From DATKCA01 sp035544675 (GTDB lineage Bacteria > Acidobacteriota > Thermoanaerobaculia > Gp7-AA8), in the NCBI GenBank assembly GCA_035544675.1, contig DATKCA010000018.1, forward strand, positions 1-17,315: 17,315 bases of DNA, in the 5' to 3' direction. Within the stretch, counting starts at the first letter, position 1; the number at the start of each line of letters is the position of its first letter. A program made the translations under genes and the position numbers. The notes under the pieces were generated by a model. That model saw nothing but the letters and a program-made list of their open reading frames with translations, was not told the origin of the DNA and searched no databases. This document shows positions 1-7,292 of the stretch, piece by piece.

Positions 1-6
1 CCTCGC

Positions 7-1215
7 ATGAAGATCGTGGATGCCAGGGTGATCGTCTGTTCGCCGGGCCGGAACTTCGTCACCCTCAAGATCATCACCGAAGACGGCGTTCACGGCGTCG
101 GCGACGCCACGCTCAACGGCCGTGAGCTGGCCGTGGCTTCGTATCTGACCGATCACGTCATTCCGCTGCTGATCGGCCGCGACGCGCGACGGATCGAAGA
201 CACCTGGCAGGTTCTCTACAAGGGTGCGTACTGGCGGCGCGGGCCGGTCACCATGGCCGCGATCTCAGCGGTGGACACAGCGCTGTGGGACATCCGCGGC
301 AAGGCGCTGAACACCCCCGTGTACCAGCTGCTGGGTGGAGCCTCCCGCGATGCGGTGATGGTCTACGGTCATGCCAACGGCGAGACCATCGACGACAGCG
401 TGACCGCCGTAGGCAACTACCTCTCGCTCGGCTACAAGGCCGTTCGCGCCCAGTGCGGCATCCCGGGAATCCCGAACGCATACGGAGTGGGCCGGGGCGC
501 CATGTACTACGAGCCGGCGGAGAAGGGGCTGCCGCTCGAGACACGCTGGGACAGCTCCCGATACCTCGAGATCGTTCCCCGGCTCTTCGAGCGCCTGCGC
601 GCCGAGTTCGGACCGGAGCCGCATCTGCTCCACGACGCGCATCATCGCCTCACGCCGATCGAAGCCGCCCGTCTCGGAAAGAGTCTCGAACCGTTCCACC
701 TGTTCTGGCTCGAAGATCCGACGCCGGCCGAGAACCAGGAGTCCTTTCGCCTGATCCGGCAGCACACCACGACGCCGCTCGCCGTCGGGGAAGTCTTCAA
801 CACGATCTTCGACTGCCACCAGCTCATCCAGGAGCAGCTCATCGACTTCATTCGTACGACGGTCGTCCACGCGGGCGGCATCAGCCACCTGCGGAAGATC
901 GCCGCGCTCGCGGAGTTGTACCAGGTGAGGACGGGATCGCACGGCGCGACGGACCTGAGCCCGGTGTGCATGGCCGCCGCGCTGCACTTCGACCTGAGCG
1001 TGCACAACTTCGGGATCCAGGAGGCCATGCGCCACACCGAAGAGACCGATCGCGTGTTCCCGCACGGCTATACCTTCGATGCCGGACTGATGCATCCCGG
1101 CGACGGGCCCGGCCTGGGCGTCGACATCGATGAGGAGCTCGCCGCGAAGTATCCCTACGAACGCGCGTATCTGCCCGTCAATCGATTGACGGACGGCACG
1201 GTTCACAGCTGGTAG
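7..1215 (+). CDS. manD: D-mannonate dehydratase (ManD/RspA-type enolase superfamily)
   Basis: This cytoplasmic enzyme should dehydrate D-mannonate to 2-keto-3-deoxy-D-gluconate, a step of glucuronate catabolism. Its 402 residues match the usual ManD length. An N-terminal enolase capping domain (about 1-115) is followed by a barrel. Residues fall at the numbering known for characterised ManD enzymes: N37, R147, Y159, metal ligands D210, E236 and E262, and H212. H312 and D316 lie in SHGATDLSP, E339 in NFGIQEA, and the family-typical C-terminus is DGTVHSW. The ATG at 7 starts the family-typical MKIVDARV; only six bases precede it, so no ribosome site can be judged. Some ManD-subgroup members prefer D-gluconate or have low activity, so the subfamily is firm but the exact substrate is less so. 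A314 sits at a position I recall as varying between activity classes. The next gene starts about 90 nt downstream on the same strand. Confidence 0.93.
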   Translation: MKIVDARVIVCSPGRNFVTLKIITEDGVHGVGDATLNGRELAVASYLTDHVIPLLIGRDARRIEDTWQVLYKGAYWRRGPVTMAAISAVDTALWDIRGKALNTPVYQLLGGASRDAVMVYGHANGETIDDSVTAVGNYLSLGYKAVRAQCGIPGIPNAYGVGRGAMYYEPAEKGLPLETRWDSSRYLEIVPRLFERLRAEFGPEPHLLHDAHHRLTPIEAARLGKSLEPFHLFWLEDPTPAENQESFRLIRQHTTTPLAVGEVFNTIFDCHQLIQEQLIDFIRTTVVHAGGISHLRKIAALAELYQVRTGSHGATDLSPVCMAAALHFDLSVHNFGIQEAMRHTEETDRVFPHGYTFDAGLMHPGDGPGLGVDIDEELAAKYPYERAYLPVNRLTDGTVHSW

Positions 1216-1291
1216 GACCTCGCTCACGGAGACGAAAAGTTCGCCGTGATGTGATGATGATCGCGAGCGCCCAGACGGTACGATGAGCGGT

Positions 1292-1298
1292 GGAGGAG
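1292..1298 (+). promoter_or_regulatory. Strong Shine-Dalgarno site of the dioxygenase gene
   Basis: GGAGGAG ends six bases before the ATG at 1305. It is the clearest ribosome binding site in the window and rules in that start over the in-frame GTG at 1290, which it would overlap. Most other genes here lack a comparable site. Confidence 0.75.
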
Positions 1299-1304
1299 TG
1301 CTCT

Positions 1305-1970
1305 ATGGCCTCAAGTCAGTTTTCCTATTCTCGACGACAGGCGCTGGCCGGCCTGCTCGGCCTGGGCGCCGCGGCCCTCTACGTCCCGGGCGTGTTCGCA
1401 CAGACGCTCGTGGACACGCCACCGCAGACCGAAGGCCCCTTCTACCCGTCCAGACTGCCGCTCGACACCGACAACGATCTGCTCATCATCAACGACCGCA
1501 TCACTCCGGCGGTGGGCGAGGTCACGCACCTGTCCGGACGCGTGCTCGACCGGCGCGGCGATCCGGTGCGCAACGTGGTGGTGGAGATCTGGCAGGTCGA
1601 TCATCACGGCGTGTACCTGCACCAGGGCAGCGCCAACCGTGACAGGCGCGATGAGAACTTCCAGGGCTTCGGCCGGTTCACGACCGGCTCGACCGGCCAG
1701 TACCACTTCCGGACCATCAAGCCGGTCGCGTATCCAGGCCGCCCGCCGCACATTCACGTCAAGGTGAAGCGCGGTGATCGCAGTCTGCTCACCACCCAGT
1801 GCTACATCAAAGGGCATCCGCAGAATGAGAGAGATGGCATCCTGCGCGGCATCCGGGACAGTCGCGCCCGCGAATCGGTGATGGTGGACTTCGCGCCGGC
1901 GGCGGGGGCGCGCGCGGGCGAGCTCATGGCCCGCTTCGACATCGTCCTCGGTATGACGCCGGCGGAGTAG
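1305..1970 (+). CDS. Tat-exported intradiol ring-cleavage dioxygenase (protocatechuate 3,4-dioxygenase beta-like)
   Basis: This is a 221-residue member of the non-haem Fe(III) intradiol dioxygenases (PF00775), which cleave catechol-type rings between the two hydroxyls. A twin-arginine leader (SRRQALAGLLGLGAAA, about 8-24, then cleavage near VFA-Q) predicts export by Tat as a folded, metal-loaded protein. The expected iron ligands are present: Y104 in GVYLHQGS, Y143 in AYPGRPPHIH, H149 and H151. R146 matches the active-site arginine three residues before the first histidine. I chose ATG 1305 because a strong GGAGGAG ribosome site (1292-1298) lies just upstream; a GTG at 1290 would overlap that site. 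No partner alpha subunit or beta-ketoadipate gene is visible, so the substrate is unknown. It may act on plant or humic phenolics outside the cytoplasm. Confidence 0.88.
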   Translation: MASSQFSYSRRQALAGLLGLGAAALYVPGVFAQTLVDTPPQTEGPFYPSRLPLDTDNDLLIINDRITPAVGEVTHLSGRVLDRRGDPVRNVVVEIWQVDHHGVYLHQGSANRDRRDENFQGFGRFTTGSTGQYHFRTIKPVAYPGRPPHIHVKVKRGDRSLLTTQCYIKGHPQNERDGILRGIRDSRARESVMVDFAPAAGARAGELMARFDIVLGMTPAE

Positions 1971-2035
1971 GCCGGCCGCGACGCACACGTCCACGTCAAA
2001 GGGTCCCAGCCTGCTGCCGGGGCGCTCGATCGACT

Positions 2036-3394
2036 TCAATGGACAGCTGTCTCCGCTTCTGAAATCGGGGCGCGGAAAACGACGCGGCACATCGGCACAC
2101 CGTCGCGAATCCAGCTCAAGCGCCCCGCCACTTCCTGGTGGCCGGTTTTGTGCGCCACCAGTTTCGCGGTCCGGCCTGATTCCCACGGTACGTCTTCCGA
2201 GAAGAGGCGCAGGCGCGTCAACCGGCCGTCCGGCGACATCATGATGCCGCCCACAGCCGTCTTCCCATCGAGAAAAACCATGGCCACCTGTCCCTCGTGC
2301 CACTGCGCCAACGCGTTCGTAACGACGGCTTCCTTCCCGCCGATGCGGATGCTGCCGCGCGCCTGTCCCGGCTGGAGCGATGCGCCCGGCGCGGCCTGGA
2401 CGAAAACCGGCATACCGGCCTGCAGCAGTGGCGTGCGGAGACGATCTTCGACGAGATCCTCGACGCCGATCTCCAGCCACGAGACGTCGGGAAGATCCAC
2501 AGCGTCCAGCGGGACGATCGTGTAGAGCGCAATCAGAGCGGCGGCCACGATGCCCAGCATCACCACGGCGTTCATCAGGCCGCCACCGATGCCTGCCAGC
2601 CGCCGTAGCATGAGCAGCCACGGCTGCGCCTTCTCGATCCTCACCGAATGACGAACGGCGTTCGGATCGGCGATCAACCCCCGGCGTTCTGTCGAATACG
2701 TGCCGATCGCGCAGATGGTGTCGTTGGGGCGGAGCACCTGCTCGAAGAGGAGCGCGCCCCCGAGTGACGGCTTCTGCTGTCGCTGTCCGCGATCCTGGCG
2801 CACGGTTCCATCGCCGTCGCGGTAGACCTCGTAGCCATCGCTCATGCGCTCCCTGACGCTCTTCTTCCTGTCGAGCAGCGGCTGGAACTCGGTGGTGCGC
2901 ACGTAGTCCTCGGCACGCTGCACGGCCGCACCCGTGGGGCGGTCCCGCGGAAAGTCGACGAGCTCCGGAAAGGCCAATAGACGAACGTGAGTCAGACCGC
3001 ATCGAATCGTCGACGGCACCATGGCCAGCCCCTGCCAGCGTCGTCTTCCCGCATCCATGAGGATCTCGTAGGTGTAGACGACGGCGGGCGTGCGGGAGAG
3101 TGGCGAGAGCAGTCTGGCCCCGCCGCCCGGCGTGATGGGCCCCACCGCGGCGTAGAGTTTTCCGTCGCGCGGGTCCTGGCCGGCCAGACCGGCCCGGATC
3201 AACATCAGCTCGCGAGCGTTGCGGAACATCCTGCCGGCGTGTCCGAGGGCGGCCGCGACAAGCCCGCCCGCGACGAGTCCCACCACGACGGCAGTGACGC
3301 GATCCGGGAGGCGCCGCTCGATGACGGCGACCAGCGCAATCACGATCAGCGCGTAGATGGCAAGCCAGAGCAGGCAGACGCGCAGCCTCTTCAT
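2036..3394 (-). CDS. Membrane protein of unknown function, GIDE/BAM-like segment
   Basis: I do not recognise this protein with confidence. From ATG 3394 it starts MKRLRV and is 452 residues; a GTG at 3421 would add nine residues and would lie 3 nt after the dctM stop. Two N-terminal membrane segments (about 6-25 and 34-52) are followed by a soluble stretch of about 215 residues, a third membrane segment (about 271-294) and a C-terminal domain of about 150 residues. The middle segment, with LLSPLSRTPAVVYTYEIL and later ICAIGTYSTERRGLI, resembles the layout of bacterial GIDE/BAM membrane proteins (PF12483), where a two-helix anchor carries a beta-rich domain. That likeness is by eye. The gene lies directly behind dctM on the same strand and could be co-transcribed, though nothing ties it to transport. 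No Shine-Dalgarno site helps to choose the start. Confidence 0.7.
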   Translation of the reverse strand: MKRLRVCLLWLAIYALIVIALVAVIERRLPDRVTAVVVGLVAGGLVAAALGHAGRMFRNARELMLIRAGLAGQDPRDGKLYAAVGPITPGGGARLLSPLSRTPAVVYTYEILMDAGRRRWQGLAMVPSTIRCGLTHVRLLAFPELVDFPRDRPTGAAVQRAEDYVRTTEFQPLLDRKKSVRERMSDGYEVYRDGDGTVRQDRGQRQQKPSLGGALLFEQVLRPNDTICAIGTYSTERRGLIADPNAVRHSVRIEKAQPWLLMLRRLAGIGGGLMNAVVMLGIVAAALIALYTIVPLDAVDLPDVSWLEIGVEDLVEDRLRTPLLQAGMPVFVQAAPGASLQPGQARGSIRIGGKEAVVTNALAQWHEGQVAMVFLDGKTAVGGIMMSPDGRLTRLRLFSEDVPWESGRTAKLVAHKTGHQEVAGRLSWIRDGVPMCRVVFRAPISEAETAVH

Positions 3395-3424
3395 GGTGGA
3401 TTGGCAACGATCGTACCGCACCGG

Positions 3425-4717
3425 TCACAGCAGATCGAGCATCCGCGGCAGCCACATCGAGAGCCACGGCAGGTAGGTGATCATCAGCAGGGCCACCATC
3501 ATGGCCAGGAAGAACGGGATGGCCGGCGCGACCACCCTGGCGATGGTCGTCTTGCCCACGCTGCAGGCCACGAACAGGCACGTGCCCACCGGCGGAGTAC
3601 AGAGGCCGATGCAGAGGTTGGCGATCATCACGATGCCGAAGTGCACCGGATCCATGCCCAGGTTGATCACCACCGGCAGAAAGATCGGCGTGAAGATCAG
3701 CACGGCGGGCGTCATGTCCATGAACGTGCCGACGATCAGCAGCAGCACGTTGATCAGCAGCAGCACCACCAGCGGCTTGTCCGACAGCATGATCATGGCC
3801 GCGCTCACCGTCTGGGGAATCTGCTCGTAGGCCAGCACCCAGCTCATGGCCTGGCTGGCGCCGACCAGCAGCATCACCACGGCCGTGGTCCTGGCCGAGC
3901 GCAGCAGGATCGCCGGCAGGGCGCGAAGCTTCACCTCGCGATACAGCCCGGCGCCCAGCAGCAGCGCGTATGCCACCGCGATGGCCGAGGCCTCCGTCGC
4001 GGAGAAGATGCCGCCGAGGATGCCGCCGAGCACGATCACGATCAGCAGCATGCTGGGCAGCGCTCCGACCAGCGCCTGGCCGAAGGGCGGCGCCTCGATT
4101 CTGGCCTGCGCCGCGCTGCCGCGGAGGTTCACAATCAACGTGGTGAGCATGATGGCCAGCCCCACGATCACTCCCGGGATCACGCCCGCCATGAAGAGTG
4201 CGGCCACCGACACATTGCCGGCCACCACCGCGTACACGATCATGATGTTGCTGGGCGGAATCAGAAGCCCGGTGGTGGCGGAGGTGGCGGTGAGCGCGAC
4301 CGCGAATTCGCGTTTGTAGCCCTTGGCCTCCATCTGCGGGATCATGAACCCGCCGATCGACGACACGGCGGCCGCCGCCGAGCCGGAGACGGAGCCGAAC
4401 AGCATGCACGTGACCGTATTCACGTAGGCCAGACCGCCGGGCAGACGGCCCACCAGCGCGGCGGCAAAATCCATCAGCCGGCGCGCCATCCCGCCCTCCC
4501 CCATCAACACGCCGGACAACACGAAGAAGGGGATGGCCAGCAGCGGGAAGCTCTCGATGCCTTTGGCCATGCGCTGCGCGGTCATCGCCGCGGCCGGGAC
4601 GTCCTCGAGGCAGGCGATGGTTGCCAGCGACGCCAGTCCGATGCAGAAGGCGACCGGCACGTTGAGCGCGAGCAGCGCCAGAAAAACGAACAGGAGGATC
4701 AGGATTTCGGCGGCCAT
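3425..4717 (-). CDS. dctM: TRAP transporter large permease subunit DctM
   Basis: This is the ion-coupled large membrane subunit (PF06808) of a tripartite ATP-independent periplasmic transporter. The 430 residues are normal for DctM and form about a dozen hydrophobic segments. Recognisable motifs are GSVSGSAAA (108-116), IGGFMIPQM (121-129), IPPSN (153-157), TEASAI (241-246) and TPPVG (374-378). The start at 4717 (MAAEILILLFVFLALL) is preferred over an in-frame upstream GTG/ATG extension of 64 low-complexity residues, because it begins 1 nt after the dctQ stop and matches the family N-terminus. Transport is expected to be driven by a sodium or proton gradient with DctP delivering the substrate. 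The tight spacing implies translational coupling to dctQ. Confidence 0.95.
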   Translation of the reverse strand: MAAEILILLFVFLALLALNVPVAFCIGLASLATIACLEDVPAAAMTAQRMAKGIESFPLLAIPFFVLSGVLMGEGGMARRLMDFAAALVGRLPGGLAYVNTVTCMLFGSVSGSAAAAVSSIGGFMIPQMEAKGYKREFAVALTATSATTGLLIPPSNIMIVYAVVAGNVSVAALFMAGVIPGVIVGLAIMLTTLIVNLRGSAAQARIEAPPFGQALVGALPSMLLIVIVLGGILGGIFSATEASAIAVAYALLLGAGLYREVKLRALPAILLRSARTTAVVMLLVGASQAMSWVLAYEQIPQTVSAAMIMLSDKPLVVLLLINVLLLIVGTFMDMTPAVLIFTPIFLPVVINLGMDPVHFGIVMIANLCIGLCTPPVGTCLFVACSVGKTTIARVVAPAIPFFLAMMVALLMITYLPWLSMWLPRMLDLL

Positions 4718-4718
4718 G

Positions 4719-5240
4719 TCAGGCGTCCGCAACCGCCGCGACGGCGAGAGGCCGCCCCAGAAGATGTTCGATGCTGAAGGCGACGAAGAAGATGCCGCTG
4801 AGCGGCACCACGACGTAGACCAGGCCCATCCTCCATTGCAGCACCGGCGTGAGCTGTCCGGAAGCGAGGGCCTGGCTGACCAGCAGCCAGCCTCCCCAGC
4901 AAAGCGCAATCACGGCGAACACGATCACGGCCAGCTCCACCACGATGCCCGCCAGGCGCTGGGCCGCCGGATCGAATTTCGCGACGAGGTAATCGACCCC
5001 CAGGTGGCCGCGGTCGCGGTAAGTGAGCGCGCCGCCGAGCAGCGACACCCACACGAGCAGGTAGACGGCGAGCTCCTCCGTCCAGTCGCTGGGCCGGATC
5101 CCCGGCACATAGCGGGAGATCACACCCCAGAGCACGTCGAGCACCAGCGCGGCGAAGAGCGCGATCGTGAACCATTCCAGCGCGCGGACCACGTTGCGCC
5201 ACGCGCGCTCGAGTGGGGAAACCGCGACGGTCATGGTCAT
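4719..5240 (-). CDS. dctQ: TRAP transporter small permease subunit DctQ
   Basis: This is the four-helix small membrane subunit (PF04290) that partners DctM. It has 173 residues with membrane segments at about 22-41, 58-75, 97-119 and 139-160. Family motifs include WTEELAVYLLVWVSLLGGA (53-71) and HLGVDYLV (79-86). The ATG at 5240 overlaps the dctP stop in the arrangement ATGA, a typical sign of translational coupling. A second ATG two codons in (5234) is possible. The following dctM start lies 1 nt beyond the stop, so dctP, dctQ and dctM are one translational unit. Confidence 0.94.
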   Translation of the reverse strand: MTMTVAVSPLERAWRNVVRALEWFTIALFAALVLDVLWGVISRYVPGIRPSDWTEELAVYLLVWVSLLGGALTYRDRGHLGVDYLVAKFDPAAQRLAGIVVELAVIVFAVIALCWGGWLLVSQALASGQLTPVLQWRMGLVYVVVPLSGIFFVAFSIEHLLGRPLAVAAVADA

Positions 5241-6256
5241 GGCACGTCGCGAATGCGGCGGACGAGCTCCGTAATGCGACGGTCTTCCAGCGCCGCATAC
5301 ATCGGCGCGGTGGCCTCGACGAACGCGGCCTTGTCGGGCCGATACACCGTCACGCCTGCTTCGGCCACGATCTTCAGCGCCTCCTCGGTCTTCTCCCGCC
5401 AGAGCTTGCGCTGGTAATCAACGGATTCGGCCGCCGCCTCGTTCACCCAGTTGCGGACCTCCGGGCTCAGGCTGTCCCAGACCGGTTTGCTGAAGATCAC
5501 CATGTCCGGGATGCGCGTGTGCTCGTCCAGTGAGAAATGCTTTGCGATCTCGTAATGCCGGCTGCTCAGGAAACTGGGCGGGTTGTTCTCCGCGCCGTCG
5601 ACCATGCCCTGTTGCAGCGCGGTGTAGAGCTCGCCCCACGGCACGGGAGTCGGTCCGCCGCCGAGCGTGGTGATGAGGTCGCGCGCGGTCTTGCTCGGCA
5701 GCACGCGGAGCTTCATCTCCTTCACGTCGCCAGGCTTCAGGATCGGCCGTTTCAACGTGTAGAAACTGCGGCTGCCGGAATCGTAGTAGCAGAGGCCATG
5801 AATGCCGTGCCGCTCGCCGGCGGCCAGCAGCTCGCGGCCGATCGGGCCATTGAGCACGCGCCAGTAGCGCTCCTCGTCCGGGAAAAGATAGGGCAGGCTG
5901 AACACCGCCATCTCCGGGACGAAACCTTCCATCGCCGCGGTCGAGGTCTTCACCATGGCCAGCGCTCCGCGCTGGAGCTGTTCGATCATCTCCGGCTCGG
6001 TGCCGAGCTGGCCGCCGGGAAAGATCTGCAGCTCGACCGTGCCGCCGGAGATCCCGAAGAGGCGCCTGCCCATGAACTCCATGCCGAGGTGGACGGGATG
6101 CTGGGGATCGAGAACGTGGCCGAGCTTGAGGACGGTTTTGCGCTCGGCATCGGGACCCGACTTGCCGGCGCGAACCGCCGGGATCAGAGCGGCCGACGTC
6201 AGCAGCACGCCGACGAGCAGGCCGAGAGCGAGAAACGACAGCGACTTTCGGTCCAT
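5237..6256 (-). CDS. dctP: TRAP transporter periplasmic solute-binding protein DctP
   Basis: This is the periplasmic binding protein (PF03480) that captures an organic acid and passes it to DctQM. It has 339 residues. A Sec signal (about 1-30, DRKSLSF then a hydrophobic core, cleavage near VRA-G) precedes the mature KTVLKLGHVLDPQHP. Family signatures are FPGGQLGTEPEMIEQLQ (79-95), KLRVLPSKTARD (182-193) with R184 at the usual carboxylate-binding position, and PVPWGELYTALQQGMVDGAENN (split as 204-214 and 215-225). I chose ATG 6256 because the signal peptide starts there; a longer reading adds 91 non-homologous residues. It follows the pectinesterase by 28 nt. That neighbour suggests a pectin-derived uronate as ligand, but the sequence alone does not fix specificity. 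Confidence 0.93.
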   Translation of the reverse strand: MDRKSLSFLALGLLVGVLLTSAALIPAVRAGKSGPDAERKTVLKLGHVLDPQHPVHLGMEFMGRRLFGISGGTVELQIFPGGQLGTEPEMIEQLQRGALAMVKTSTAAMEGFVPEMAVFSLPYLFPDEERYWRVLNGPIGRELLAAGERHGIHGLCYYDSGSRSFYTLKRPILKPGDVKEMKLRVLPSKTARDLITTLGGGPTPVPWGELYTALQQGMVDGAENNPPSFLSSRHYEIAKHFSLDEHTRIPDMVIFSKPVWDSLSPEVRNWVNEAAAESVDYQRKLWREKTEEALKIVAEAGVTVYRPDKAAFVEATAPMYAALEDRRITELVRRIRDVP

Positions 6257-6284
6257 GACGCGAGGGCACCTAGTGTAAGGGCGA

Positions 6285-7283
6285 TCATGGCATTTCCGGA
6301 TTCCAGCCGTCGAACCCGCCCAGGATCTTCGCCGGCGTGAGCGCAGCAACCTGTCTGGCCGTGAGCGTCTTCGCCCAACGCACCCGCGTGGACGGGCTGG
6401 CGCCGTCGCCGGTACTGCCGGACTCCGCATAGAACGCGCGCTTCTCTGCCTCCGGTTTGTCCCAGTTGTGCCAGCCTTCGGGACGGACCACGGATGACAT
6501 CCGCGTCCGAAGAAACACGGTCTTCGCATCGATGCGCCACGGCCGGCCGAGATAGGTCTTCACTCCCGCGGCGCCGGAGATCCGGCAGTCGATGAACACG
6601 AATCCGTGTTCGGTTCCGTGCGGCGTGGAAGCGGCCGTGATGTAGCCGTTCTCGAGAGAGTGAATGTGGCAACGGTCGAACACCGCCGTGGCGCCGCCGA
6701 AGATGAAGTCGACGTTCCCCTCGATGTAGCAGCCGGCAAAGTAGTGCCGTCCGCGATTGACCAGGATCGTGTCCTGCCAGCCCAGAAAGCGGCATCGCCG
6801 GAAGACGACGCGGTCGCCGTCCACGCGAAGCGCCACAGCCTGTCCCACCGGTGGTGCGCCCGGGCGCGGCCCCGGCTCCCCTGCCGCGTTGGCGATGGTG
6901 ATGTTCTCCCACAGCATGCCATCGCCATCCACCTGCACGGTCGCCGTGCGGAACGTGCCGATCGGTTTGCCGTCCCGGCCCGGGAGGTTGGCGTGGAGGG
7001 CTGCGGTGATGATGGTCGTCTCCGCAGCCTCGCCGATGACCGCGATGTTGCCGCGCTCGCGCTGGACGTAGATGCGCTCCCGATAAATGCCGGGCCTGAC
7101 GAGGATGACCCAGCGCGGGTCGTTCGCGCCGGTGCGCATCGGCGCCCGGTCGATCGCCTCCTGCAGCGAGGTGTACTGGCCGGAGCCATCCGCGGCGACG
7201 ATCGCATCGGGCTTGATCGCCGGCTGAGCCGCGGCGAGCGTGGAGAGCGATACGGCTCCCGCCAGGAGGAGGATCCATCTCAT
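6285..7283 (-). CDS. Secreted pectinesterase (carbohydrate esterase family 8)
   Basis: This enzyme should remove methyl esters from the homogalacturonan backbone of pectin, giving pectate and methanol. It has 332 residues with a Sec signal (MRWILLLAGAVSLSTLAAA, cleavage near residue 19-20), so it acts in the periplasm or outside. The family PF01095 beta-helix is complete: DGSGQYTSLQEAID near the start, Q148 in VGQAVALRV, Q170 and the general acid/base D171 in LGWQDTI, the nucleophile D192 in GNVDFIFG, and R247/W249 in YLGRPW. The gene begins 9 nt after the stop of the upstream GGDEF/EAL gene and ends 28 nt before dctP, so a joint transcript is likely. No pectate lyase or galacturonase is in the window, so the depolymerising step must be encoded elsewhere. 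Confidence 0.93.
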   Translation of the reverse strand: MRWILLLAGAVSLSTLAAAQPAIKPDAIVAADGSGQYTSLQEAIDRAPMRTGANDPRWVILVRPGIYRERIYVQRERGNIAVIGEAAETTIITAALHANLPGRDGKPIGTFRTATVQVDGDGMLWENITIANAAGEPGPRPGAPPVGQAVALRVDGDRVVFRRCRFLGWQDTILVNRGRHYFAGCYIEGNVDFIFGGATAVFDRCHIHSLENGYITAASTPHGTEHGFVFIDCRISGAAGVKTYLGRPWRIDAKTVFLRTRMSSVVRPEGWHNWDKPEAEKRAFYAESGSTGDGASPSTRVRWAKTLTARQVAALTPAKILGGFDGWNPEMP

Positions 7284-7292
7284 GGCAGCACT

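Noticed and set aside
1311..4409. A 1032-residue minus-strand reading frame
   Set aside because: It covers the dioxygenase in antisense and the DctM and membrane protein genes in another frame, with low-complexity Arg/Ala/Gly-rich composition.
2987..4777. A 596-residue His/Gln-rich plus-strand reading frame
   Set aside because: It is antisense to dctM and its neighbour; the histidine and glutamine runs are the reverse complement of membrane-protein codons.
4718..4909. N-terminal extension of DctM by 64 residues
   Set aside because: It overlaps dctQ, is Ser/Arg/Trp-rich and is unlike any DctM N-terminus; ATG 4717 is in the expected position.
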